From Hysterangium stoloniferum (Eukaryota > Basidiomycota > Agaricomycetes > Hysterangiales > Hysterangiaceae): a DNA stretch of 64,000 bases. Below the pieces are notes generated by a model, which did not search any database, was not told where the DNA came from, and was given only the letters and a program-made list of their open reading frames with translations. The stretch spans positions 1,116,001-1,180,000 of the forward strand of contig WHVD01000006.1 of assembly GCA_015178975.1 (NCBI GenBank), in the 5' to 3' direction. Shown in pieces: positions 13,173-24,208 of the stretch. The translations under genes were made by a program, and so were the position numbers. Each line of letters opens with the position of its first letter. Position 1 is the stretch's first letter.

Positions 13173-13992
13173 TGTTACGACCGGACAATCCCGCCGGACT
13201 CCGGGCACTAACCCATACGCCCCCACGCGCTACAAGCACCAATCGTCTGTTTATAGGATTTCCTGCCCGGACTCCGTTATGTCAAGACTCGTTACGTTCG
13301 ACCTCATTACGACACATATCAGTCACCGGACTTCCCCCGGACTCCGTCTCTGTCTATGTCCATCTTCGTCCCACGCATCAGTCACTGGTCCCCGCTTAGA
13401 ATCCCGTCACCGCTCTAATCGAGCCCCGTTCCTGTTTTAGTCAAATGACCTGTCACGATTTAGGACTCCGCTCCCGCTCCATTTCCCGTTATGGGTTATA
13501 CTTTGTCACGATTCGGACTCCGCTCTGTTCCGTTCTGTTCCTAACACCAATTTGGTGTTTACTATTCCCGTTTCATGTTTTGTTAGTTTTCGTTTCGTTA
13601 TTACTGGATTTGGTATGTCATGCATTCCACGGTCTATATAAACTGGCAGATGTTGTACATACAATCCAGTCAGAAAATTAGCTTAGATTCCCCCCAGTAA
13701 TCTAATAATATTTTCCGCTCTAAAACCTTACTCGATTCACATCGCTTGCACTAGTCGGAGCCCATGGGCTCCAGCACATCTATCTCTCTCAACCAACTCG
13801 ACTCACGACCCACGACCCCCGACTTACGACTTACGACCCACGAACCCCACCCGGATTCCCCGGGATCCCCGTCCGTCCATTTGAAATTGGACAACACGAT
13901 CTAGTGAGGGCGCAGCCTATAAGCTGAAGCCAAGTCCTACCAGATATCCCGTGGGTTTCTCCGGAAACCCAGCCTGTGTGTGTGTCCTAACA
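13173..13992 (+). repeat. 5' LTR (LTR-A, 820 bp)
   Basis: Begins TGTTACGACCGGACAATCCC and ends TGTGTCCTAACA. The promoter region includes GGTCTATATAAACTGG near 13631. Homologous LTRs occur at 20450, 21873, 58913 and (inverted) 37187, 46499 and 62052. Confidence 0.9.
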
Positions 13993-14028
13993 GTATTTTC
14001 TGACTAATACTCGCAGATTGTTTTCATT

Positions 14029-15321
14029 ATGCCACCAAGAAGAAGTACACGCGCACAGTCATCAATACCTGGACCGTCGACTCTTCATTCCCCGTTAACT
14101 CTGTATACCAGGTAGACGCTTGCAAACCAGTCGGAACCCATGGAAGAAGCCCGCATCGAAGAAGTCCTGGAAAACCTGGACGAATCCGAGCGCGAGGACG
14201 ATTCCGTGGCCCCCGACAAGGGCAAAGGTGTCGAAATCCCTCCTGAAAATCCTCCGCCTGTTCAACGACCGCATTTGGGGGATCCTACTTCTGAATTTTT
14301 AGCAGGTACCATAGATAAATTCATGACGCACCTGCTCGAAGAATGAAAGAAAAAGGAACAAGAACCTCCACGGTCAAAAGTCAATGCTCCGGAACCCTTC
14401 ACGGGTTCCAACCCAAACAAACTCTCTACTTTCCTCATGCAATGTCGCTTCAACTTCCGTGATCGTGCCGCTGCATTCTCCACGGACTCCCGAAAAGTCA
14501 ACTACGCACTGTCATATTTGTCGGGATCCGCGTTGAAATGGTTTGAACTGGCTTTTAGCGGAATATCCGAGGAAGAGCCACTCTGGCTTGAAAATTGGGA
14601 GGCGTTTGTTGAGGAGCTTGAAACCAACTTCGGCCCGTATGACCCAACAGGAGAAGCCAAGAATAGTCTCACAAATCTTCGTATAAAGGATACGCAGTGC
14701 ATCACGGACTACATTGTCCAATTCAATAATCTTGCAGCTCGTTGTCAGTGGGGCGATCCCGCTCTTTGCCACCAATTCTACACCGGTCTGCCATCCCGCC
14801 TTAAAGACGAAGTCTCGAAAGGAGAAGATGGCAAGCCAAAAACCCTGTCCCGTATGCACCTCAAAGCTCAAATCGCGGACGCACATTATTGGGAACGTCG
14901 CGCAGAAGTTGCCCGCGAGACATCCGCGGACAAGGTAAACAAGTCCAAGGACAAAAACAATAACAACAATTCGTCAACCAGCAACCAGAACTCCACGCAA
15001 TCTGACAAGAAGAACGATAAAAAGTCTTCAAACAACAACAACAACAATAAGAACAATAAGGACAACAACAAGGGTCAACAGTTCGGCAAGCAAGCCGGAA
15101 AACCCGACCTCTTAGGCAAACTCGGACCCGATGGCAAATTGACTCCACAAGAAAGACAACGTTGTATGGACAACAACCTCTGTCTCTTGTGCGGGAAACC
15201 CGGTCATCGAGTCCCGGAATGTCTGCTGGCAAAAGCAAACTCTTCAAAGGGTCGAACAGCCAAGGCCTCCACGGAAACCCCGTCGAAGGACAAACCGGCT
15301 GCCGATTCGAAAAAAGAGTAA
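14029..15321 (+). pseudogene. chromovirus gag with two in-frame stops
   Basis: Structural protein of the retrotransposon particle. The frame starts at ATG 14029 (MPPRRSTRAQS) and carries TAG at 14113 and TGA at 14344. From ATG 14140 the protein reads MEEARIEEVLENLDE, and the long uninterrupted part begins at 14347. The capsid core contains ALSYLSGSALKWFE, WEAFVEELETNFGPYD and DYIVQFNNLAARCQW. An Asn/Lys/Ser-rich linker follows, then a zinc knuckle [14 protein letters not shown] (CX2CX4HX4C). It overlaps pol, which lies in the -1 frame. The stop at 14113 aligns with a TGA in the minus-strand chromovirus 2 (after LYT), so translation may normally begin downstream. The TGA at 14344 has no counterpart seen. 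Confidence 0.8.
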
Positions 15322-16430
15322 GCAACCCCGCAGACTCCACGCGGGTTAGGGGTTGCATTGCCTCTCCGCGCATTCCAGAGTTCACTCGCCTCAACGCATC
15401 CGCTCTTTCACATTCTGATTCATTTTTCGTTAAACTTATGTCTAATATGATTCCGAAATTCATTTTTTCAGCTCTCATAGATTCCGGCTTGACTCATTGT
15501 TTTTTAGATACAAAATTCATGCAAATAAATTCTTTGTCAACTTATTTGATAAATCCCGTCGCTCTCCGCCTCTTCGATGGCACAAGTAATTCGGTTGTTA
15601 CCCAAGCTTGTGATTTACCCATCAATTTCCCTTGTGGAACATCTCAATTGGTCACTTTCTATGTGACCCAGTTAGACTCAAGTTGCTCGGTAGTCCTAGG
15701 ACATAACTGGCTTACCCGCTACAATCCGTTGATTGACTGGATAGCTAACAGTATAACATTCCGGACTCCCGCGGTGACCAAGGAAACTGCGCCTGTCACG
15801 GCCTCCATGGCACCCATGGCCTTCCCTGCACTTGCAGTCTCGAGGACTCCTGTGATCCCTACGGCACCTATAGCTTCCCTGGAACCCACGGCACCTCCGT
15901 CCATTTCTCTAATTAATGCTGCAGCTTTTATTAGGGCTTCAAAAATGGATGGGTCCCAGGCGTTCACTATCAACTTAAAAATTGATGAAGCAACTGGATG
16001 TTTTTCAACCCCGGTATCTGAATCTGAGCAAGCCGCTGACCTAGAAGGCGTCCTGGAGAAATATCATGACTTCGCGGATGTTTTTAGCAAGCGAAAAGCT
16101 GACCAGCTTCCGCCTCATAGAGAATACGACTTAAAAATCGATCTTGAAGATGGCGCCCAGCCACCCCTAGGACATATTTACCCGCTTTCATCCACGGAAC
16201 TATCCGCAATCCGTGATTTCCTGGATGAACATTTGTCCATAGGTTTTATTCGACCCTCAAAGTCTCCTTTTGGAGCACCTGTTCTGTTTGTCAGAAAAAA
16301 GGATGGATCCCTTCGACTATGTGTTGATTTTAGAGGACTCAATGCTGTCACCAAAAAGGACAAATATCCACTCCCACTTATATCTGACCTGCTCGATGCT
16401 CCCAGAATGCCTGGATTTACACCAAAATAG
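15162..16430 (+). pseudogene. chromovirus pol, protease and start of RT
   Basis: Open in the -1 frame relative to gag and overlapping its last 160 bases. It contains the aspartic protease ([13 protein letters not shown], active D-S-G; then [17 protein letters not shown]) and the RT N-terminus ([34 protein letters not shown]). A run of six A's at 15310-15315 lies just before the gag stop, but it is not a textbook slippery heptamer. The frame ends early at 16430: comparison with the copy at 62 kb shows one missing base near 16403-16406 (RMPGFTPK instead of the conserved reading), which shifts the rest of RT to another frame. Confidence 0.85.
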
Positions 16431-19045
16431 ATCTCAAGCACACCTATCATTTGGTCCGGATTGCCGCGGGCGACAAATGGAAAACCACTTTTAGAACTTG
16501 CTATGGGGCCTTCGAGTGGTTGGTCATCCCTTTTGGACTCACTAATGCCCTGTCTGTTTTTCAGCGTTTTATCAACGACATTTTCTCTGACATGCTCGAT
16601 GTATGCGTCATTGTTTACTTGGACGACATTCTTATCTACTCCGAGAATCCCGCGGAACATGACAAACAAGTCCATGAAGTTCTCCGGAGGCTCAGGCAAC
16701 ATGGTTTATTCGCAAATGGTAAAAAATGTACTTTTGACATAGACTCCATGGAATACCTAGGTTTCATGATGGGACCCGATGGACTCCGCATGGACGAAAC
16801 TAAAGTGCAAGTCATCAAAGACTGGCCCGAACCCCGAAAAGTTAAAGATATACAATCCTTCCTCGGCTTTGCCAATTTTTACAGACATTTTATTCGTGGA
16901 TATTCCGACATCACGGTACCCCTTACCCGTCTTACGCATAAGGGTACTCTGTGGAACTTTAATGATAAGTGTCAAAAAGCTTTCAATCTTTTAAAAAATT
17001 CTTTTTCTACAGCTCCTATTCTGTCATATTGGAAACCGGATTTCCCGCTCATTGTTGAAACGGATGCCTCCGACTATGCACTTGGAGCCATTCTCTCTAT
17101 CCAGGACTCCGACGGAGAAGTTCACCCCGTGGCTTTTCTGTCCCGGACTTTTACCGGAGCAGAGCTCAACTACGATGTTCATGATAAAGAACTTCTGGCA
17201 ATCTTTTCAGCTTTCAAAGTGTGGCGACACTATTTGGAAGGTTCAGGAGCTCCTATTGACGTTGTAACAGATCACAAAAACCTGGAATACTTTTCTACCA
17301 CAAAACTCTTGACCCGCCGGCAGGCCCGCTGGTCTGAATATCTCTCCGCCTTCAACATGATTATCCGCTTTCGACCCGGCCGTCTTGGTGGCAAACCCGA
17401 TGCTTTAACTAGACGATGGGACGTCTATCCTAAAGAGGGGAGCAACGACTATGCAACGGTAAATCCGCACAACCTGAAATCTATTTTCACAAATCAACAA
17501 CTTACCGCATCAGTCCGCGCAACTTTCCTCGTCAATCCCATTGTCCATGGAATTATCATTATGAATATCGAGAAGTTACATCAAGATATTCTATCGGCAA
17601 TTCCGCTAGACCCAGTTACTAAAGCTCATCTGGACAATCCCGTGGACCCCGATCAACCTCGGTGGTCTCTTGATCAACATGGTTTCATTAGACTTGACGA
17701 TAGGATCTATGTACCGGACTCCGACGGACTCCGCCTCAGGATCCTTCAATACAAACATGATCATCCACTCTCAGGATATTTCGGGTACAACAAAACTCTA
17801 TCATTAATAAGAAGAGAATATACTTGGCCCGGACTCCGTGGATTTGTTAAGCACTATTGTAAATCTTGCACTACTTGTCCCCGCTCGAAATCTCAGCGAC
17901 ACAAGCCATACGGCCTTTTGAAACAACTCCCGGTACCGGAACACCCGTGGAATTCTATATCTATGGATTTCATTGAACACCTACCGGATTCCGAAGGCTT
18001 TTCTGCTATTCTAGTCGTTGTTGACAGATTCTCAAAACAAGGTATATTTATCCCTACTTATGATACAATTACGTCCATGCAGTTAGCAGAACTTTTCATT
18101 ATCCACATATTTTCCAAGCACGGAGTTCCATCCCACATGACTTCCGATAGAGGATCAGAGTTCGTGTCTCACTTCTTTAGATCCCTCGGAAAATCCTTGG
18201 ACATGACATTACATTTCACGTCCGGACATCACCCGGAAGGTGACGGACAAACCGAACGCGTCAACCAGACATTGGAACAATACCTCCGCGTATATTGCAA
18301 CTACCAACAGGACAATTGGAAAACCTTGTTACCACTTGCAGAGTTTGCTTACAACAATGCACCCTCGGCCACTACTGGCGTTTCCCCGTTCTTTGCAAAT
18401 AAAGGATATAATCCAAATATTACAGTACATCCAGAATGAAATCTCGCCTCTGTTCGTGCTCAAGAGTTCACCACGGACCTCCACGAGCTCCACGAGGAAC
18501 TCCGGACTGCAAAATTGTCCGCCCAAGAGCAATACCAACATTCAGCGGACAAACACCGGATCCCGCCACCCAACTTCAAGATTGGCGACCGTGTTTATGT
18601 CAAAGCTCAATTCTTCCAGACTACCCGTCCATCAAAGAAGTTTGCTGAAAAATATTTAGGTCCGTTTGAAATTATCGCACAAGTAGGTTCAGTTTCTTGG
18701 ACTCTACGGCTTCCGGATAGCATGCGTGCGGTACACCCAGTATTTCATGTTTCTATGCTTGAACCTTGTACTGCTAACACTATCCCGGATCACATGCAAT
18801 CTCCGCCTCCTCCTGTCATCATTGACGGAGAACCCGAGTTTGAAATCTCACAGATTTTAGATTCAAAAATAGACAAGCGTCGACGCACTTGTAAACTGCT
18901 TTACTTGGTCAAGTGGACGGGTTACGAGGGCACCGATGAAGAAACCTCATGGATTTTGGCCACGGAACTCGGTAATGCCATGGAAATCGTTACTGACTTT
19001 CATACAGCTTACCCGCTCAAACCTGGACCATTATCTTCTCTCTGA
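16406..19045 (+). pseudogene. chromovirus pol, RT-RNase H-integrase-chromodomain
   Basis: Continues pol after the 1-base deletion. RT shows YGAFEWLVIPFGLTNA and the catalytic VYLDDILIYS. RNase H follows ([26 protein letters not shown]). The integrase has the zinc-binding H-H-C-C region (HDHPLSGYFG ... CKSCTTC) and a DDE core (ISMDFIEHLPDSEG, TSDRGSEF, DGQTERVNQTLEQYL). A TGA at 18437 replaces a conserved Trp codon, and the same frame then continues to 19045. The last part holds GDRVYVKAQFFQ, the GPFEI module and a chromodomain (YLVKWTGYEGTDEETSWI), which in this branch steers integration to marked chromatin. Not functional as it stands. Confidence 0.9.
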
Positions 19046-19253
19046 CCGCACTCCACAGACCCGTGTTACGTTTGGACTCATTTTCATTATTCCCTGTTGC
19101 CCTATGTCTCTCTTTGCTTTTACAGGTTCTGACATGTCTTGTCAAGTCTTTAAGCGGACTCTCCGCGGACTTTGGCTTTGACTTTTATTTTTTATGTTTT
19201 CACGCTTTACTTTTATGTTCAGATTATTATCAAGTTCTATTATTTCTATTATT

Positions 19254-20239
19254 TTATTCATCTACTTCTATGGGGCTGTCCTTTTTCCCCGCCACCTCAG
19301 CTACTTCCTCAGGAAGCTCCGTGACCTCCGCGTCAACCCCGTCCTCATCTGATCCGGCATCCTCGGAACTCCCGACTTGCGGCTCCTCATAAACATAGCT
19401 GCCATACTCCGCCAGGAACTTCCAAAATTCCTCGTGGAGTCCGCACAGCTCCTTCGCCACCACTATGTGGACCTTGTTGCTCTTCCGGAGCAACTCATTT
19501 TGGGCCTCGATGCCCTCGGCGATCCGTCCAAGGACCTTGTCCAACCCGGACAACCCGTCCGTTCCACTTATGTCTCGCATCCCGGACCCCGTGGCCTGCT
19601 CGTGCACAAGCCAGCACCTCGCCTTGAGGTGCGCACATTGGTAACATCCCGGCCCCCGGCCGGCCTTTCGGTTGCATTCCGTGTTCCGGTCGTTGCAACC
19701 GGAACACCGCGGCTCGTTCCGCATCGGAAGACGGACTGGCACCGCCTTCCTTGCCTTCTGTTGATATGGTCAGTTTCTGCGGGTATTCCACGGACATGAG
19801 GCCTACCTTTTGGGGGCTCTCTGGCTCCCCCTCGGACTCGGACTCCACCTCTGTCGCTTTGCGCTGAAAATCACAAGTCAGTAAAGTTTGACAAGTGAAA
19901 TTTGGGACTTACTTTTCCCGCAACAATGGCGGCCCTCTCCACGGCCAACCGGGCTTTCTCTGCAGCCACCCGGGTGTTCTCCACGGCCACTCGCGCAGCC
20001 TCCTCCGCCTCACGTTCCCTCTCCTTTGCGGCCTCTTCCTCCACGGCCAACGCTTCCTGGTACTCTCTGTCCAGGGCCTCCTCAGCCTCCCTCGCCTCTC
20101 TCTCTGCTGCTTCACGAAGCTAGCACTGCTCTTCTCGCCGCGCCAACAATTGGGCCGCGCTCCAAGGCGCCCGATACGGAGTGCCCGTGGAGGGCCCTGC
20201 TATAGGCATTGGCTTGCGTGGTGTTGGTTTTGGTCCCAT
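19254..20239 (-). pseudogene. antisense spliced gene, coiled coil plus Zn2Cys6-like
   Basis: Lies between pol and the 3' LTR, antisense to the element. Exons on the minus strand: 20239-19913, 19863-19807 (57 nt), 19757-19254; both introns are GT-AG (49 nt each). The protein starts MGPKPTPRKPMPIAGPS, then has a long charged, probably coiled-coil region (EAEREAREAEEALDREY, VAVENTRVAAEKARLAVERA). Exon 3 holds six cysteines spaced CX2CX6CX9CX2CX6C (CSGCNDRNTEC ... CYQCAHLKARC), the spacing of fungal Zn(II)2Cys6 clusters. The tail is acidic (SSEDAGSDEDG) and ends KKDSPIEVDE. One TAG, in exon 1 after EEQC, breaks it. The second copy at 54520 keeps both introns and all six cysteines. Function unknown; DNA binding or regulation of the element is inference only. 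Confidence 0.75.
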
Positions 20240-20291
20240 AGTGACGAAGAAGGGGGTAATGAAGAAGAAGAAATTTCTATTTTTTCAAATT

Positions 20292-20299
20292 TTTATATA
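20292..20299 (-). promoter_or_regulatory. TATA box of the antisense gene
   Basis: TATATAAA on the minus strand, about 55 bp upstream of the antisense ATG at 20239 and about 150 bp inside the 3' LTR. The same box and context (GAGCCTATATAAAAATTTG) precede the second copy at 54458-54465. Confidence 0.65.
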
Positions 20300-20436
20300 G
20301 GCTCGTCGCGTTTGAACCTTACCTTCCAGATCACATGACTCTTTGACACATACATGTAACAGACATGACTTTTGACACATGCGCGTAGCCGACAAGAACC
20401 TTATTTAGGTCTAGAGCCTCTTTGGGACTTCAGCAT

Positions 20437-20449
20437 AAAGGGAGGATAC
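20437..20449 (+). promoter_or_regulatory. polypurine tract
   Basis: AAAGGGAGGATA-type purine run directly before the 3' LTR start at 20450; the expected primer site for plus-strand synthesis. Confidence 0.6.
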
Positions 20450-21313
20450 TGTTACGACCGGACAATCCCGCTGGACTCCGGGCACTAACCCGTATGCCCC
20501 CACGTGCTACAAGCACCAATCGTCTGTTTATAGGATTTCCCGCCCGGACTCCGTTATGTCAAGACTCATTATGTTCGACCTCATTACGACACATATCAGT
20601 CACTGGACTTCCCCCGGACTCCGTCTCTGTCTATGTCCATCTTTGTCCCACGCATTAGTCACCGGTCCCCGCTTAGAATCCCGTCACCGCTCTAATCGAG
20701 CCCCATTCCCATTTTAGTCAAATGACCTGTCACGATTTAGGACTCCGCTCCTGCTCCATTTCCCGTTATGGGTTATGCTTTGTCACGATTCAGACTCCGC
20801 TCTGTTCTGTTCTGTTCTGTTCTGTTCTGTTCTGTTCTGTTCTGTTCTGTTCTGTTCTGTTCTGTTTCCCATTTCATGTTTTGTTAGTTTCATTTTGCCA
20901 TTACTGGATTTGGTATATCATTCACTCCATGGTCTATATAAACTGGCAGATGTTGTACATACAATCCAGTCAGAAAATTAGCTTAGATTCCCCCCAGTAA
21001 TCTAATAACATTTTCCGCTCTAAAACCTTACTTGATTCACATCGCTCACACTAGTCGGAGCCCATGGGCTCTGGCGCATCTATCTCTCTCAACTATCTCG
21101 ACTTACAACCCACGACCTCCGACTTACGACCCACGACCCCCGACTTACGACCTACGACCTATGAACCCCACCCGGACTCCCCGGGATCCCCGTCCATCCG
21201 TTTGAAATTGGACAACATGATCTAGCGAGGGCGCAGCCTATAAGCTGAAGCCAAGTCCTACCAGATATCCCGCAGGTTTCTCCGGAAACCCGGCCTGTGT
21301 GTGTATCCTAACA
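20450..21313 (+). repeat. 3' LTR (LTR-A, 864 bp) with TCTGT microsatellite
   Basis: Matches the 5' LTR from TGTTACGACCGG to GTATCCTAACA. It differs by many CpG-to-TpG/CpA changes and by a TCTGT/CTGTT pentanucleotide expansion at about 20800-20866 that replaces the unique sequence around 13525-13560 of the 5' copy. Confidence 0.9.
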
Positions 21314-21867
21314 ATGGACAATATTGCAGCAAGCGCATAATCCGAGGCATCAGTTTCCACAATGAGTTGAACATTGGGCTTCCAGTGTGACAAAATAGGG
21401 GCAGATGTAAATGCACTTTTCAATTCTCAGAATGCCGTACAGCATTCTTTGGAGAAATTCCATGGGGCATCTTTATGAGTAAGATGAGTGAGCGGAATGG
21501 TAATTTTTGAGTAGTTGTGAATGAAACGACGATAAAAATTGGTGAAGCCTAAAAAGAACTGAATGTCCTTAACCTTTCGGGGTTCCAGCCAATCTTGAAT
21601 GACTTGAATTTTAGAGTCATCCATGCAGAGACTGTCGGGTCCCATCATGAAACCTAAATATTCAACTGTGTCGACATCAAACAAATATTTTTTACCATTT
21701 GCAAAAACACCATGTTTTCAGAGTCTTCAGAGAACTTCACGGACATGTTTGTCGTGAAGTGTAGGGTCTTTGGAAAATATGAGAATATTGTCTAAGTACA
21801 CAATGACATAGACATTGAGGAGGTCGGAAAAGACATCATTGATAAAACATTGAAAGACCAATGGAGT
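21314..21867 (-). pseudogene. pol fragment, RT end and RNase H start
   Basis: Minus-strand reading gives TVEYLGFMMGPDSLCMDD, VKDIQFFLGFTNFYRRFIHN and, after a stop, SAFTSAPILSHWKP and IVETDASDYALAAILS. Colinear with 16740-17100 of chromovirus 1. Broken by stops and by the element boundary at 21314. Confidence 0.8.
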
Positions 21868-21872
21868 GTTGG

Positions 21873-22686
21873 TGTTACGACCAGAAATCCCACTGGACTC
21901 CGGGCACTAACTTATACGCACCCGCACCCTATACACACCCATTATCAGTTCACCGGAATTCCCACCGGACTCTGTACATCAGCCTCATCTACATTCATCT
22001 TTATTATGTTGTGTTTCAGTCACCGGAATACTCACCGGACTCCATCTCTGTCTAATTCCGACCTCATCCCACGCCTCAGTCACTGGACCCCACTCAGAAT
22101 ACCCATCTTCCCTCTAACCAAGCCCCGTTCCCATTTTAGTCAAATGAACTGTCACAATTTGGACTCCGCTCCTGCTCTGTTTCCCGTTATGGTTTATGAT
22201 TTGTCACTATTCGGACTCTGCTCCGTTCCGTCCCGTTCCTAACACCAATTTGGTGTTTACTATTCCCATTTTATGTTTTGCTCGCTTCGTTTCATTATTA
22301 CTGGATTCAGTATGACATTTACTCCACGGTCTATTTAAACTGGCTGATGTTGTACATACAATCCAGTCAGAAAATCGGCTTAGATTCCCCCCAGTAATCT
22401 AATACATTTTCTGCTCTAAAACCCTACTTGATTCACACCGTTCGCACTAGTCGGAGCCCATGGGCTCCGGTGTATCTACCTCTCTCACCAGTCTCGACTC
22501 ACGACCTACAACCTCCGACTTACGACTTACGACCCATGACTCCCGCCCGGACTTCCTGGGTTTCCCGTCCGCCTGTTTGAAATTGGACAACACGATCTAG
22601 TGAGGGTGCAGCCTATAAGCTGAAGCCAAGTCTTACCGGATATTCTGTGGGTTTCTCTGGAGACCTGCCCTGTACGTATCCTAACA
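21873..22686 (+). repeat. solo LTR-A with TSD GTTGG
   Basis: 814-bp LTR (TGTTACGACCAG ... TATCCTAACA) flanked by the perfect 5-bp duplication GTTGG (21868-21872, 22687-22691). It sits inside the RT coding region of chromovirus 2, so it inserted later and lost its interior by LTR-LTR recombination. Confidence 0.92.
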
Positions 22687-22691
22687 GTTGG

Positions 22692-23944
22692 TGAGGCCGA
22701 AAGGCATCACTAACCATTCGAAGGAGCCATAGCAAGTGCAAAAAGCCATTTTCCACTTGTCGCCTTCGGCAATCTGAACCAAATGATAGACTTGTTTGAG
22801 ATCTATCTTTGTATAGATTTGGGCCTTCCGAGAGGCATTGAGTAATCAGAGATTAGTGGTAATAGGTACTTATCTTTCCAAGTGACCACATTTAGTCCTT
22901 GAAAGTCAATGCAAAGCCATAGGGAACTGTCTTTTTTCTGAACGAATAGGACAGGGGCTCCATAAAGACTTTGAGGGTCAGATAAATCCTATAGCCAAGT
23001 GTTTGTCCAGGAAATCTCGGATAGCCGATAATTCAGACTGTGAGAGAGGATAGACCAGGCCTAAGGACAGATGTGAACCTTCTTCAATATCAATTTTCAA
23101 ATTGTAGGGCCTGTGAGGGGCAAGTCAATCAGCTTTTTGTTTACTGAAGACATCTGCAAACTTGTGGTATTTTTTTGGAATACCTTCCAAATCTGCAACA
23201 GGTTCAGCCACCAGAGTTGCGAAATGACCGGTAGCTTTGTCAACTTTAAGATTGACTGTAAATGCTCAGGAGCTTTCCAATTTGATGGCTCTCATAAAAG
23301 CTGCGGCATTTATTAGAGAGATGGGAGACAGAGAGCTTGGATTTGCCATAGGGGCTGGAGGTGCCATAGAGGCCATATTTGCCGAAACAGGTGGAAACGG
23401 ATCAGTTGTATTGGGTGCCAACAGGGTTTGGAAATGGATACTGCCCAATACCCAATCAATCAACGGATTGTAGTGGGTGAGCCAGTTATGTCCTAGAACT
23501 ACGGAGCAGCTCGAGTCCAACTGTGTTACAAAAAATGTAACTGTCTGAAAGGTCCCACATGGGAACCGAAGTCGGAGTTTGCAGGCTTGCGAGATTACAG
23601 AGTTTGAGGTACCATCAAAGAGTCGGAGTGGAATTGGATCTATTGCAAGGTTTTTAACTGATGTTTTTGGGAAAAACTTATATCTATGAAACAATGGGTT
23701 GAACCTGAATCTATGAGAGCTTGAAAAGTAAGACTCCTGAAGGGTTCCGAAGTGAGATTTATAAACAATGAATTTGGATCATACAGAGCAGATGCGTTAA
23801 GATGACAATTTTCTGGTGTGTGGGGAGATTCAACACAACTCTCCAGCCACATGGAATCCAGAGAGTTGCTTAATCTTTTTTTGACTCAGTGGTTGTGAAG
23901 TCGTGGCTGTATTGGCCAATCGGGCTTTTGTGGGCTTTGGGCAT
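22692..23944 (-). pseudogene. pol fragment, protease and RT start
   Basis: Minus-strand reading gives the protease region ([38 protein letters not shown]) and decayed RT N-terminal sequence near 22700-23000. Several stops and frameshifts. Colinear with 15400-16560 of chromovirus 1. Confidence 0.8.
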
Positions 23945-24208
23945 TGTTATGTATTTTTAAAGGTTTTCTCTATTTTTCGCAATTTCCCCAAATGAGATTC
24001 TTAAAAAAGGCTCTAAAAATGTACTTATATCACTATGGTAAAATTGTACAGTATTCCTTTGATTTATCTCGAAATTATGCAAATTATTTTGTATTTTTAT
24101 CTAAACGTCTGAGTAGACTACGAAATTTCTACTTTTATTCTTTTTTAACTATATATCTTCAAACTGGTGCTTATTACACAATGCGCGGGAATATTCGTCA
24201 CAATGAGT

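Larger units (their letters stand above)
13173..21313 (+). mobile_element. Ty3/gypsy chromovirus 1, with both LTRs
   Basis: Retrotransposon of about 8.1 kb in the order LTR, gag, protease-RT-RNase H-integrase-chromodomain, antisense gene, polypurine tract, LTR. The chromodomain and the RT motif YLDD identify the chromovirus branch of Ty3/gypsy. The 5-bp flanks differ (CTACA left, ATGGA right). The left flank is LTR-B sequence and the right flank is a minus-strand chromovirus, so this copy does not sit at a simple insertion site. Gag and pol each carry nonsense mutations or a frameshift, so it is not autonomous. Confidence 0.93.

Noticed and set aside
15310-15321. Programmed -1 frameshift heptamer at the gag/pol overlap
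   Set aside because: The A6 run does not satisfy X-XXY-YYZ in the gag frame, so it is mentioned only as a possibility in the pol entry.
14861-15478. Minus-strand 205-aa frame opposite gag
   Set aside because: Shadow of the Asn-rich gag linker (poly-Cys/Leu translation); no conserved features in the other copies.
19377-20338. Plus-strand frames downstream of pol (for example SAATRVFSTATRAASSAS)
   Set aside because: Shadows of the spliced minus-strand antisense gene.
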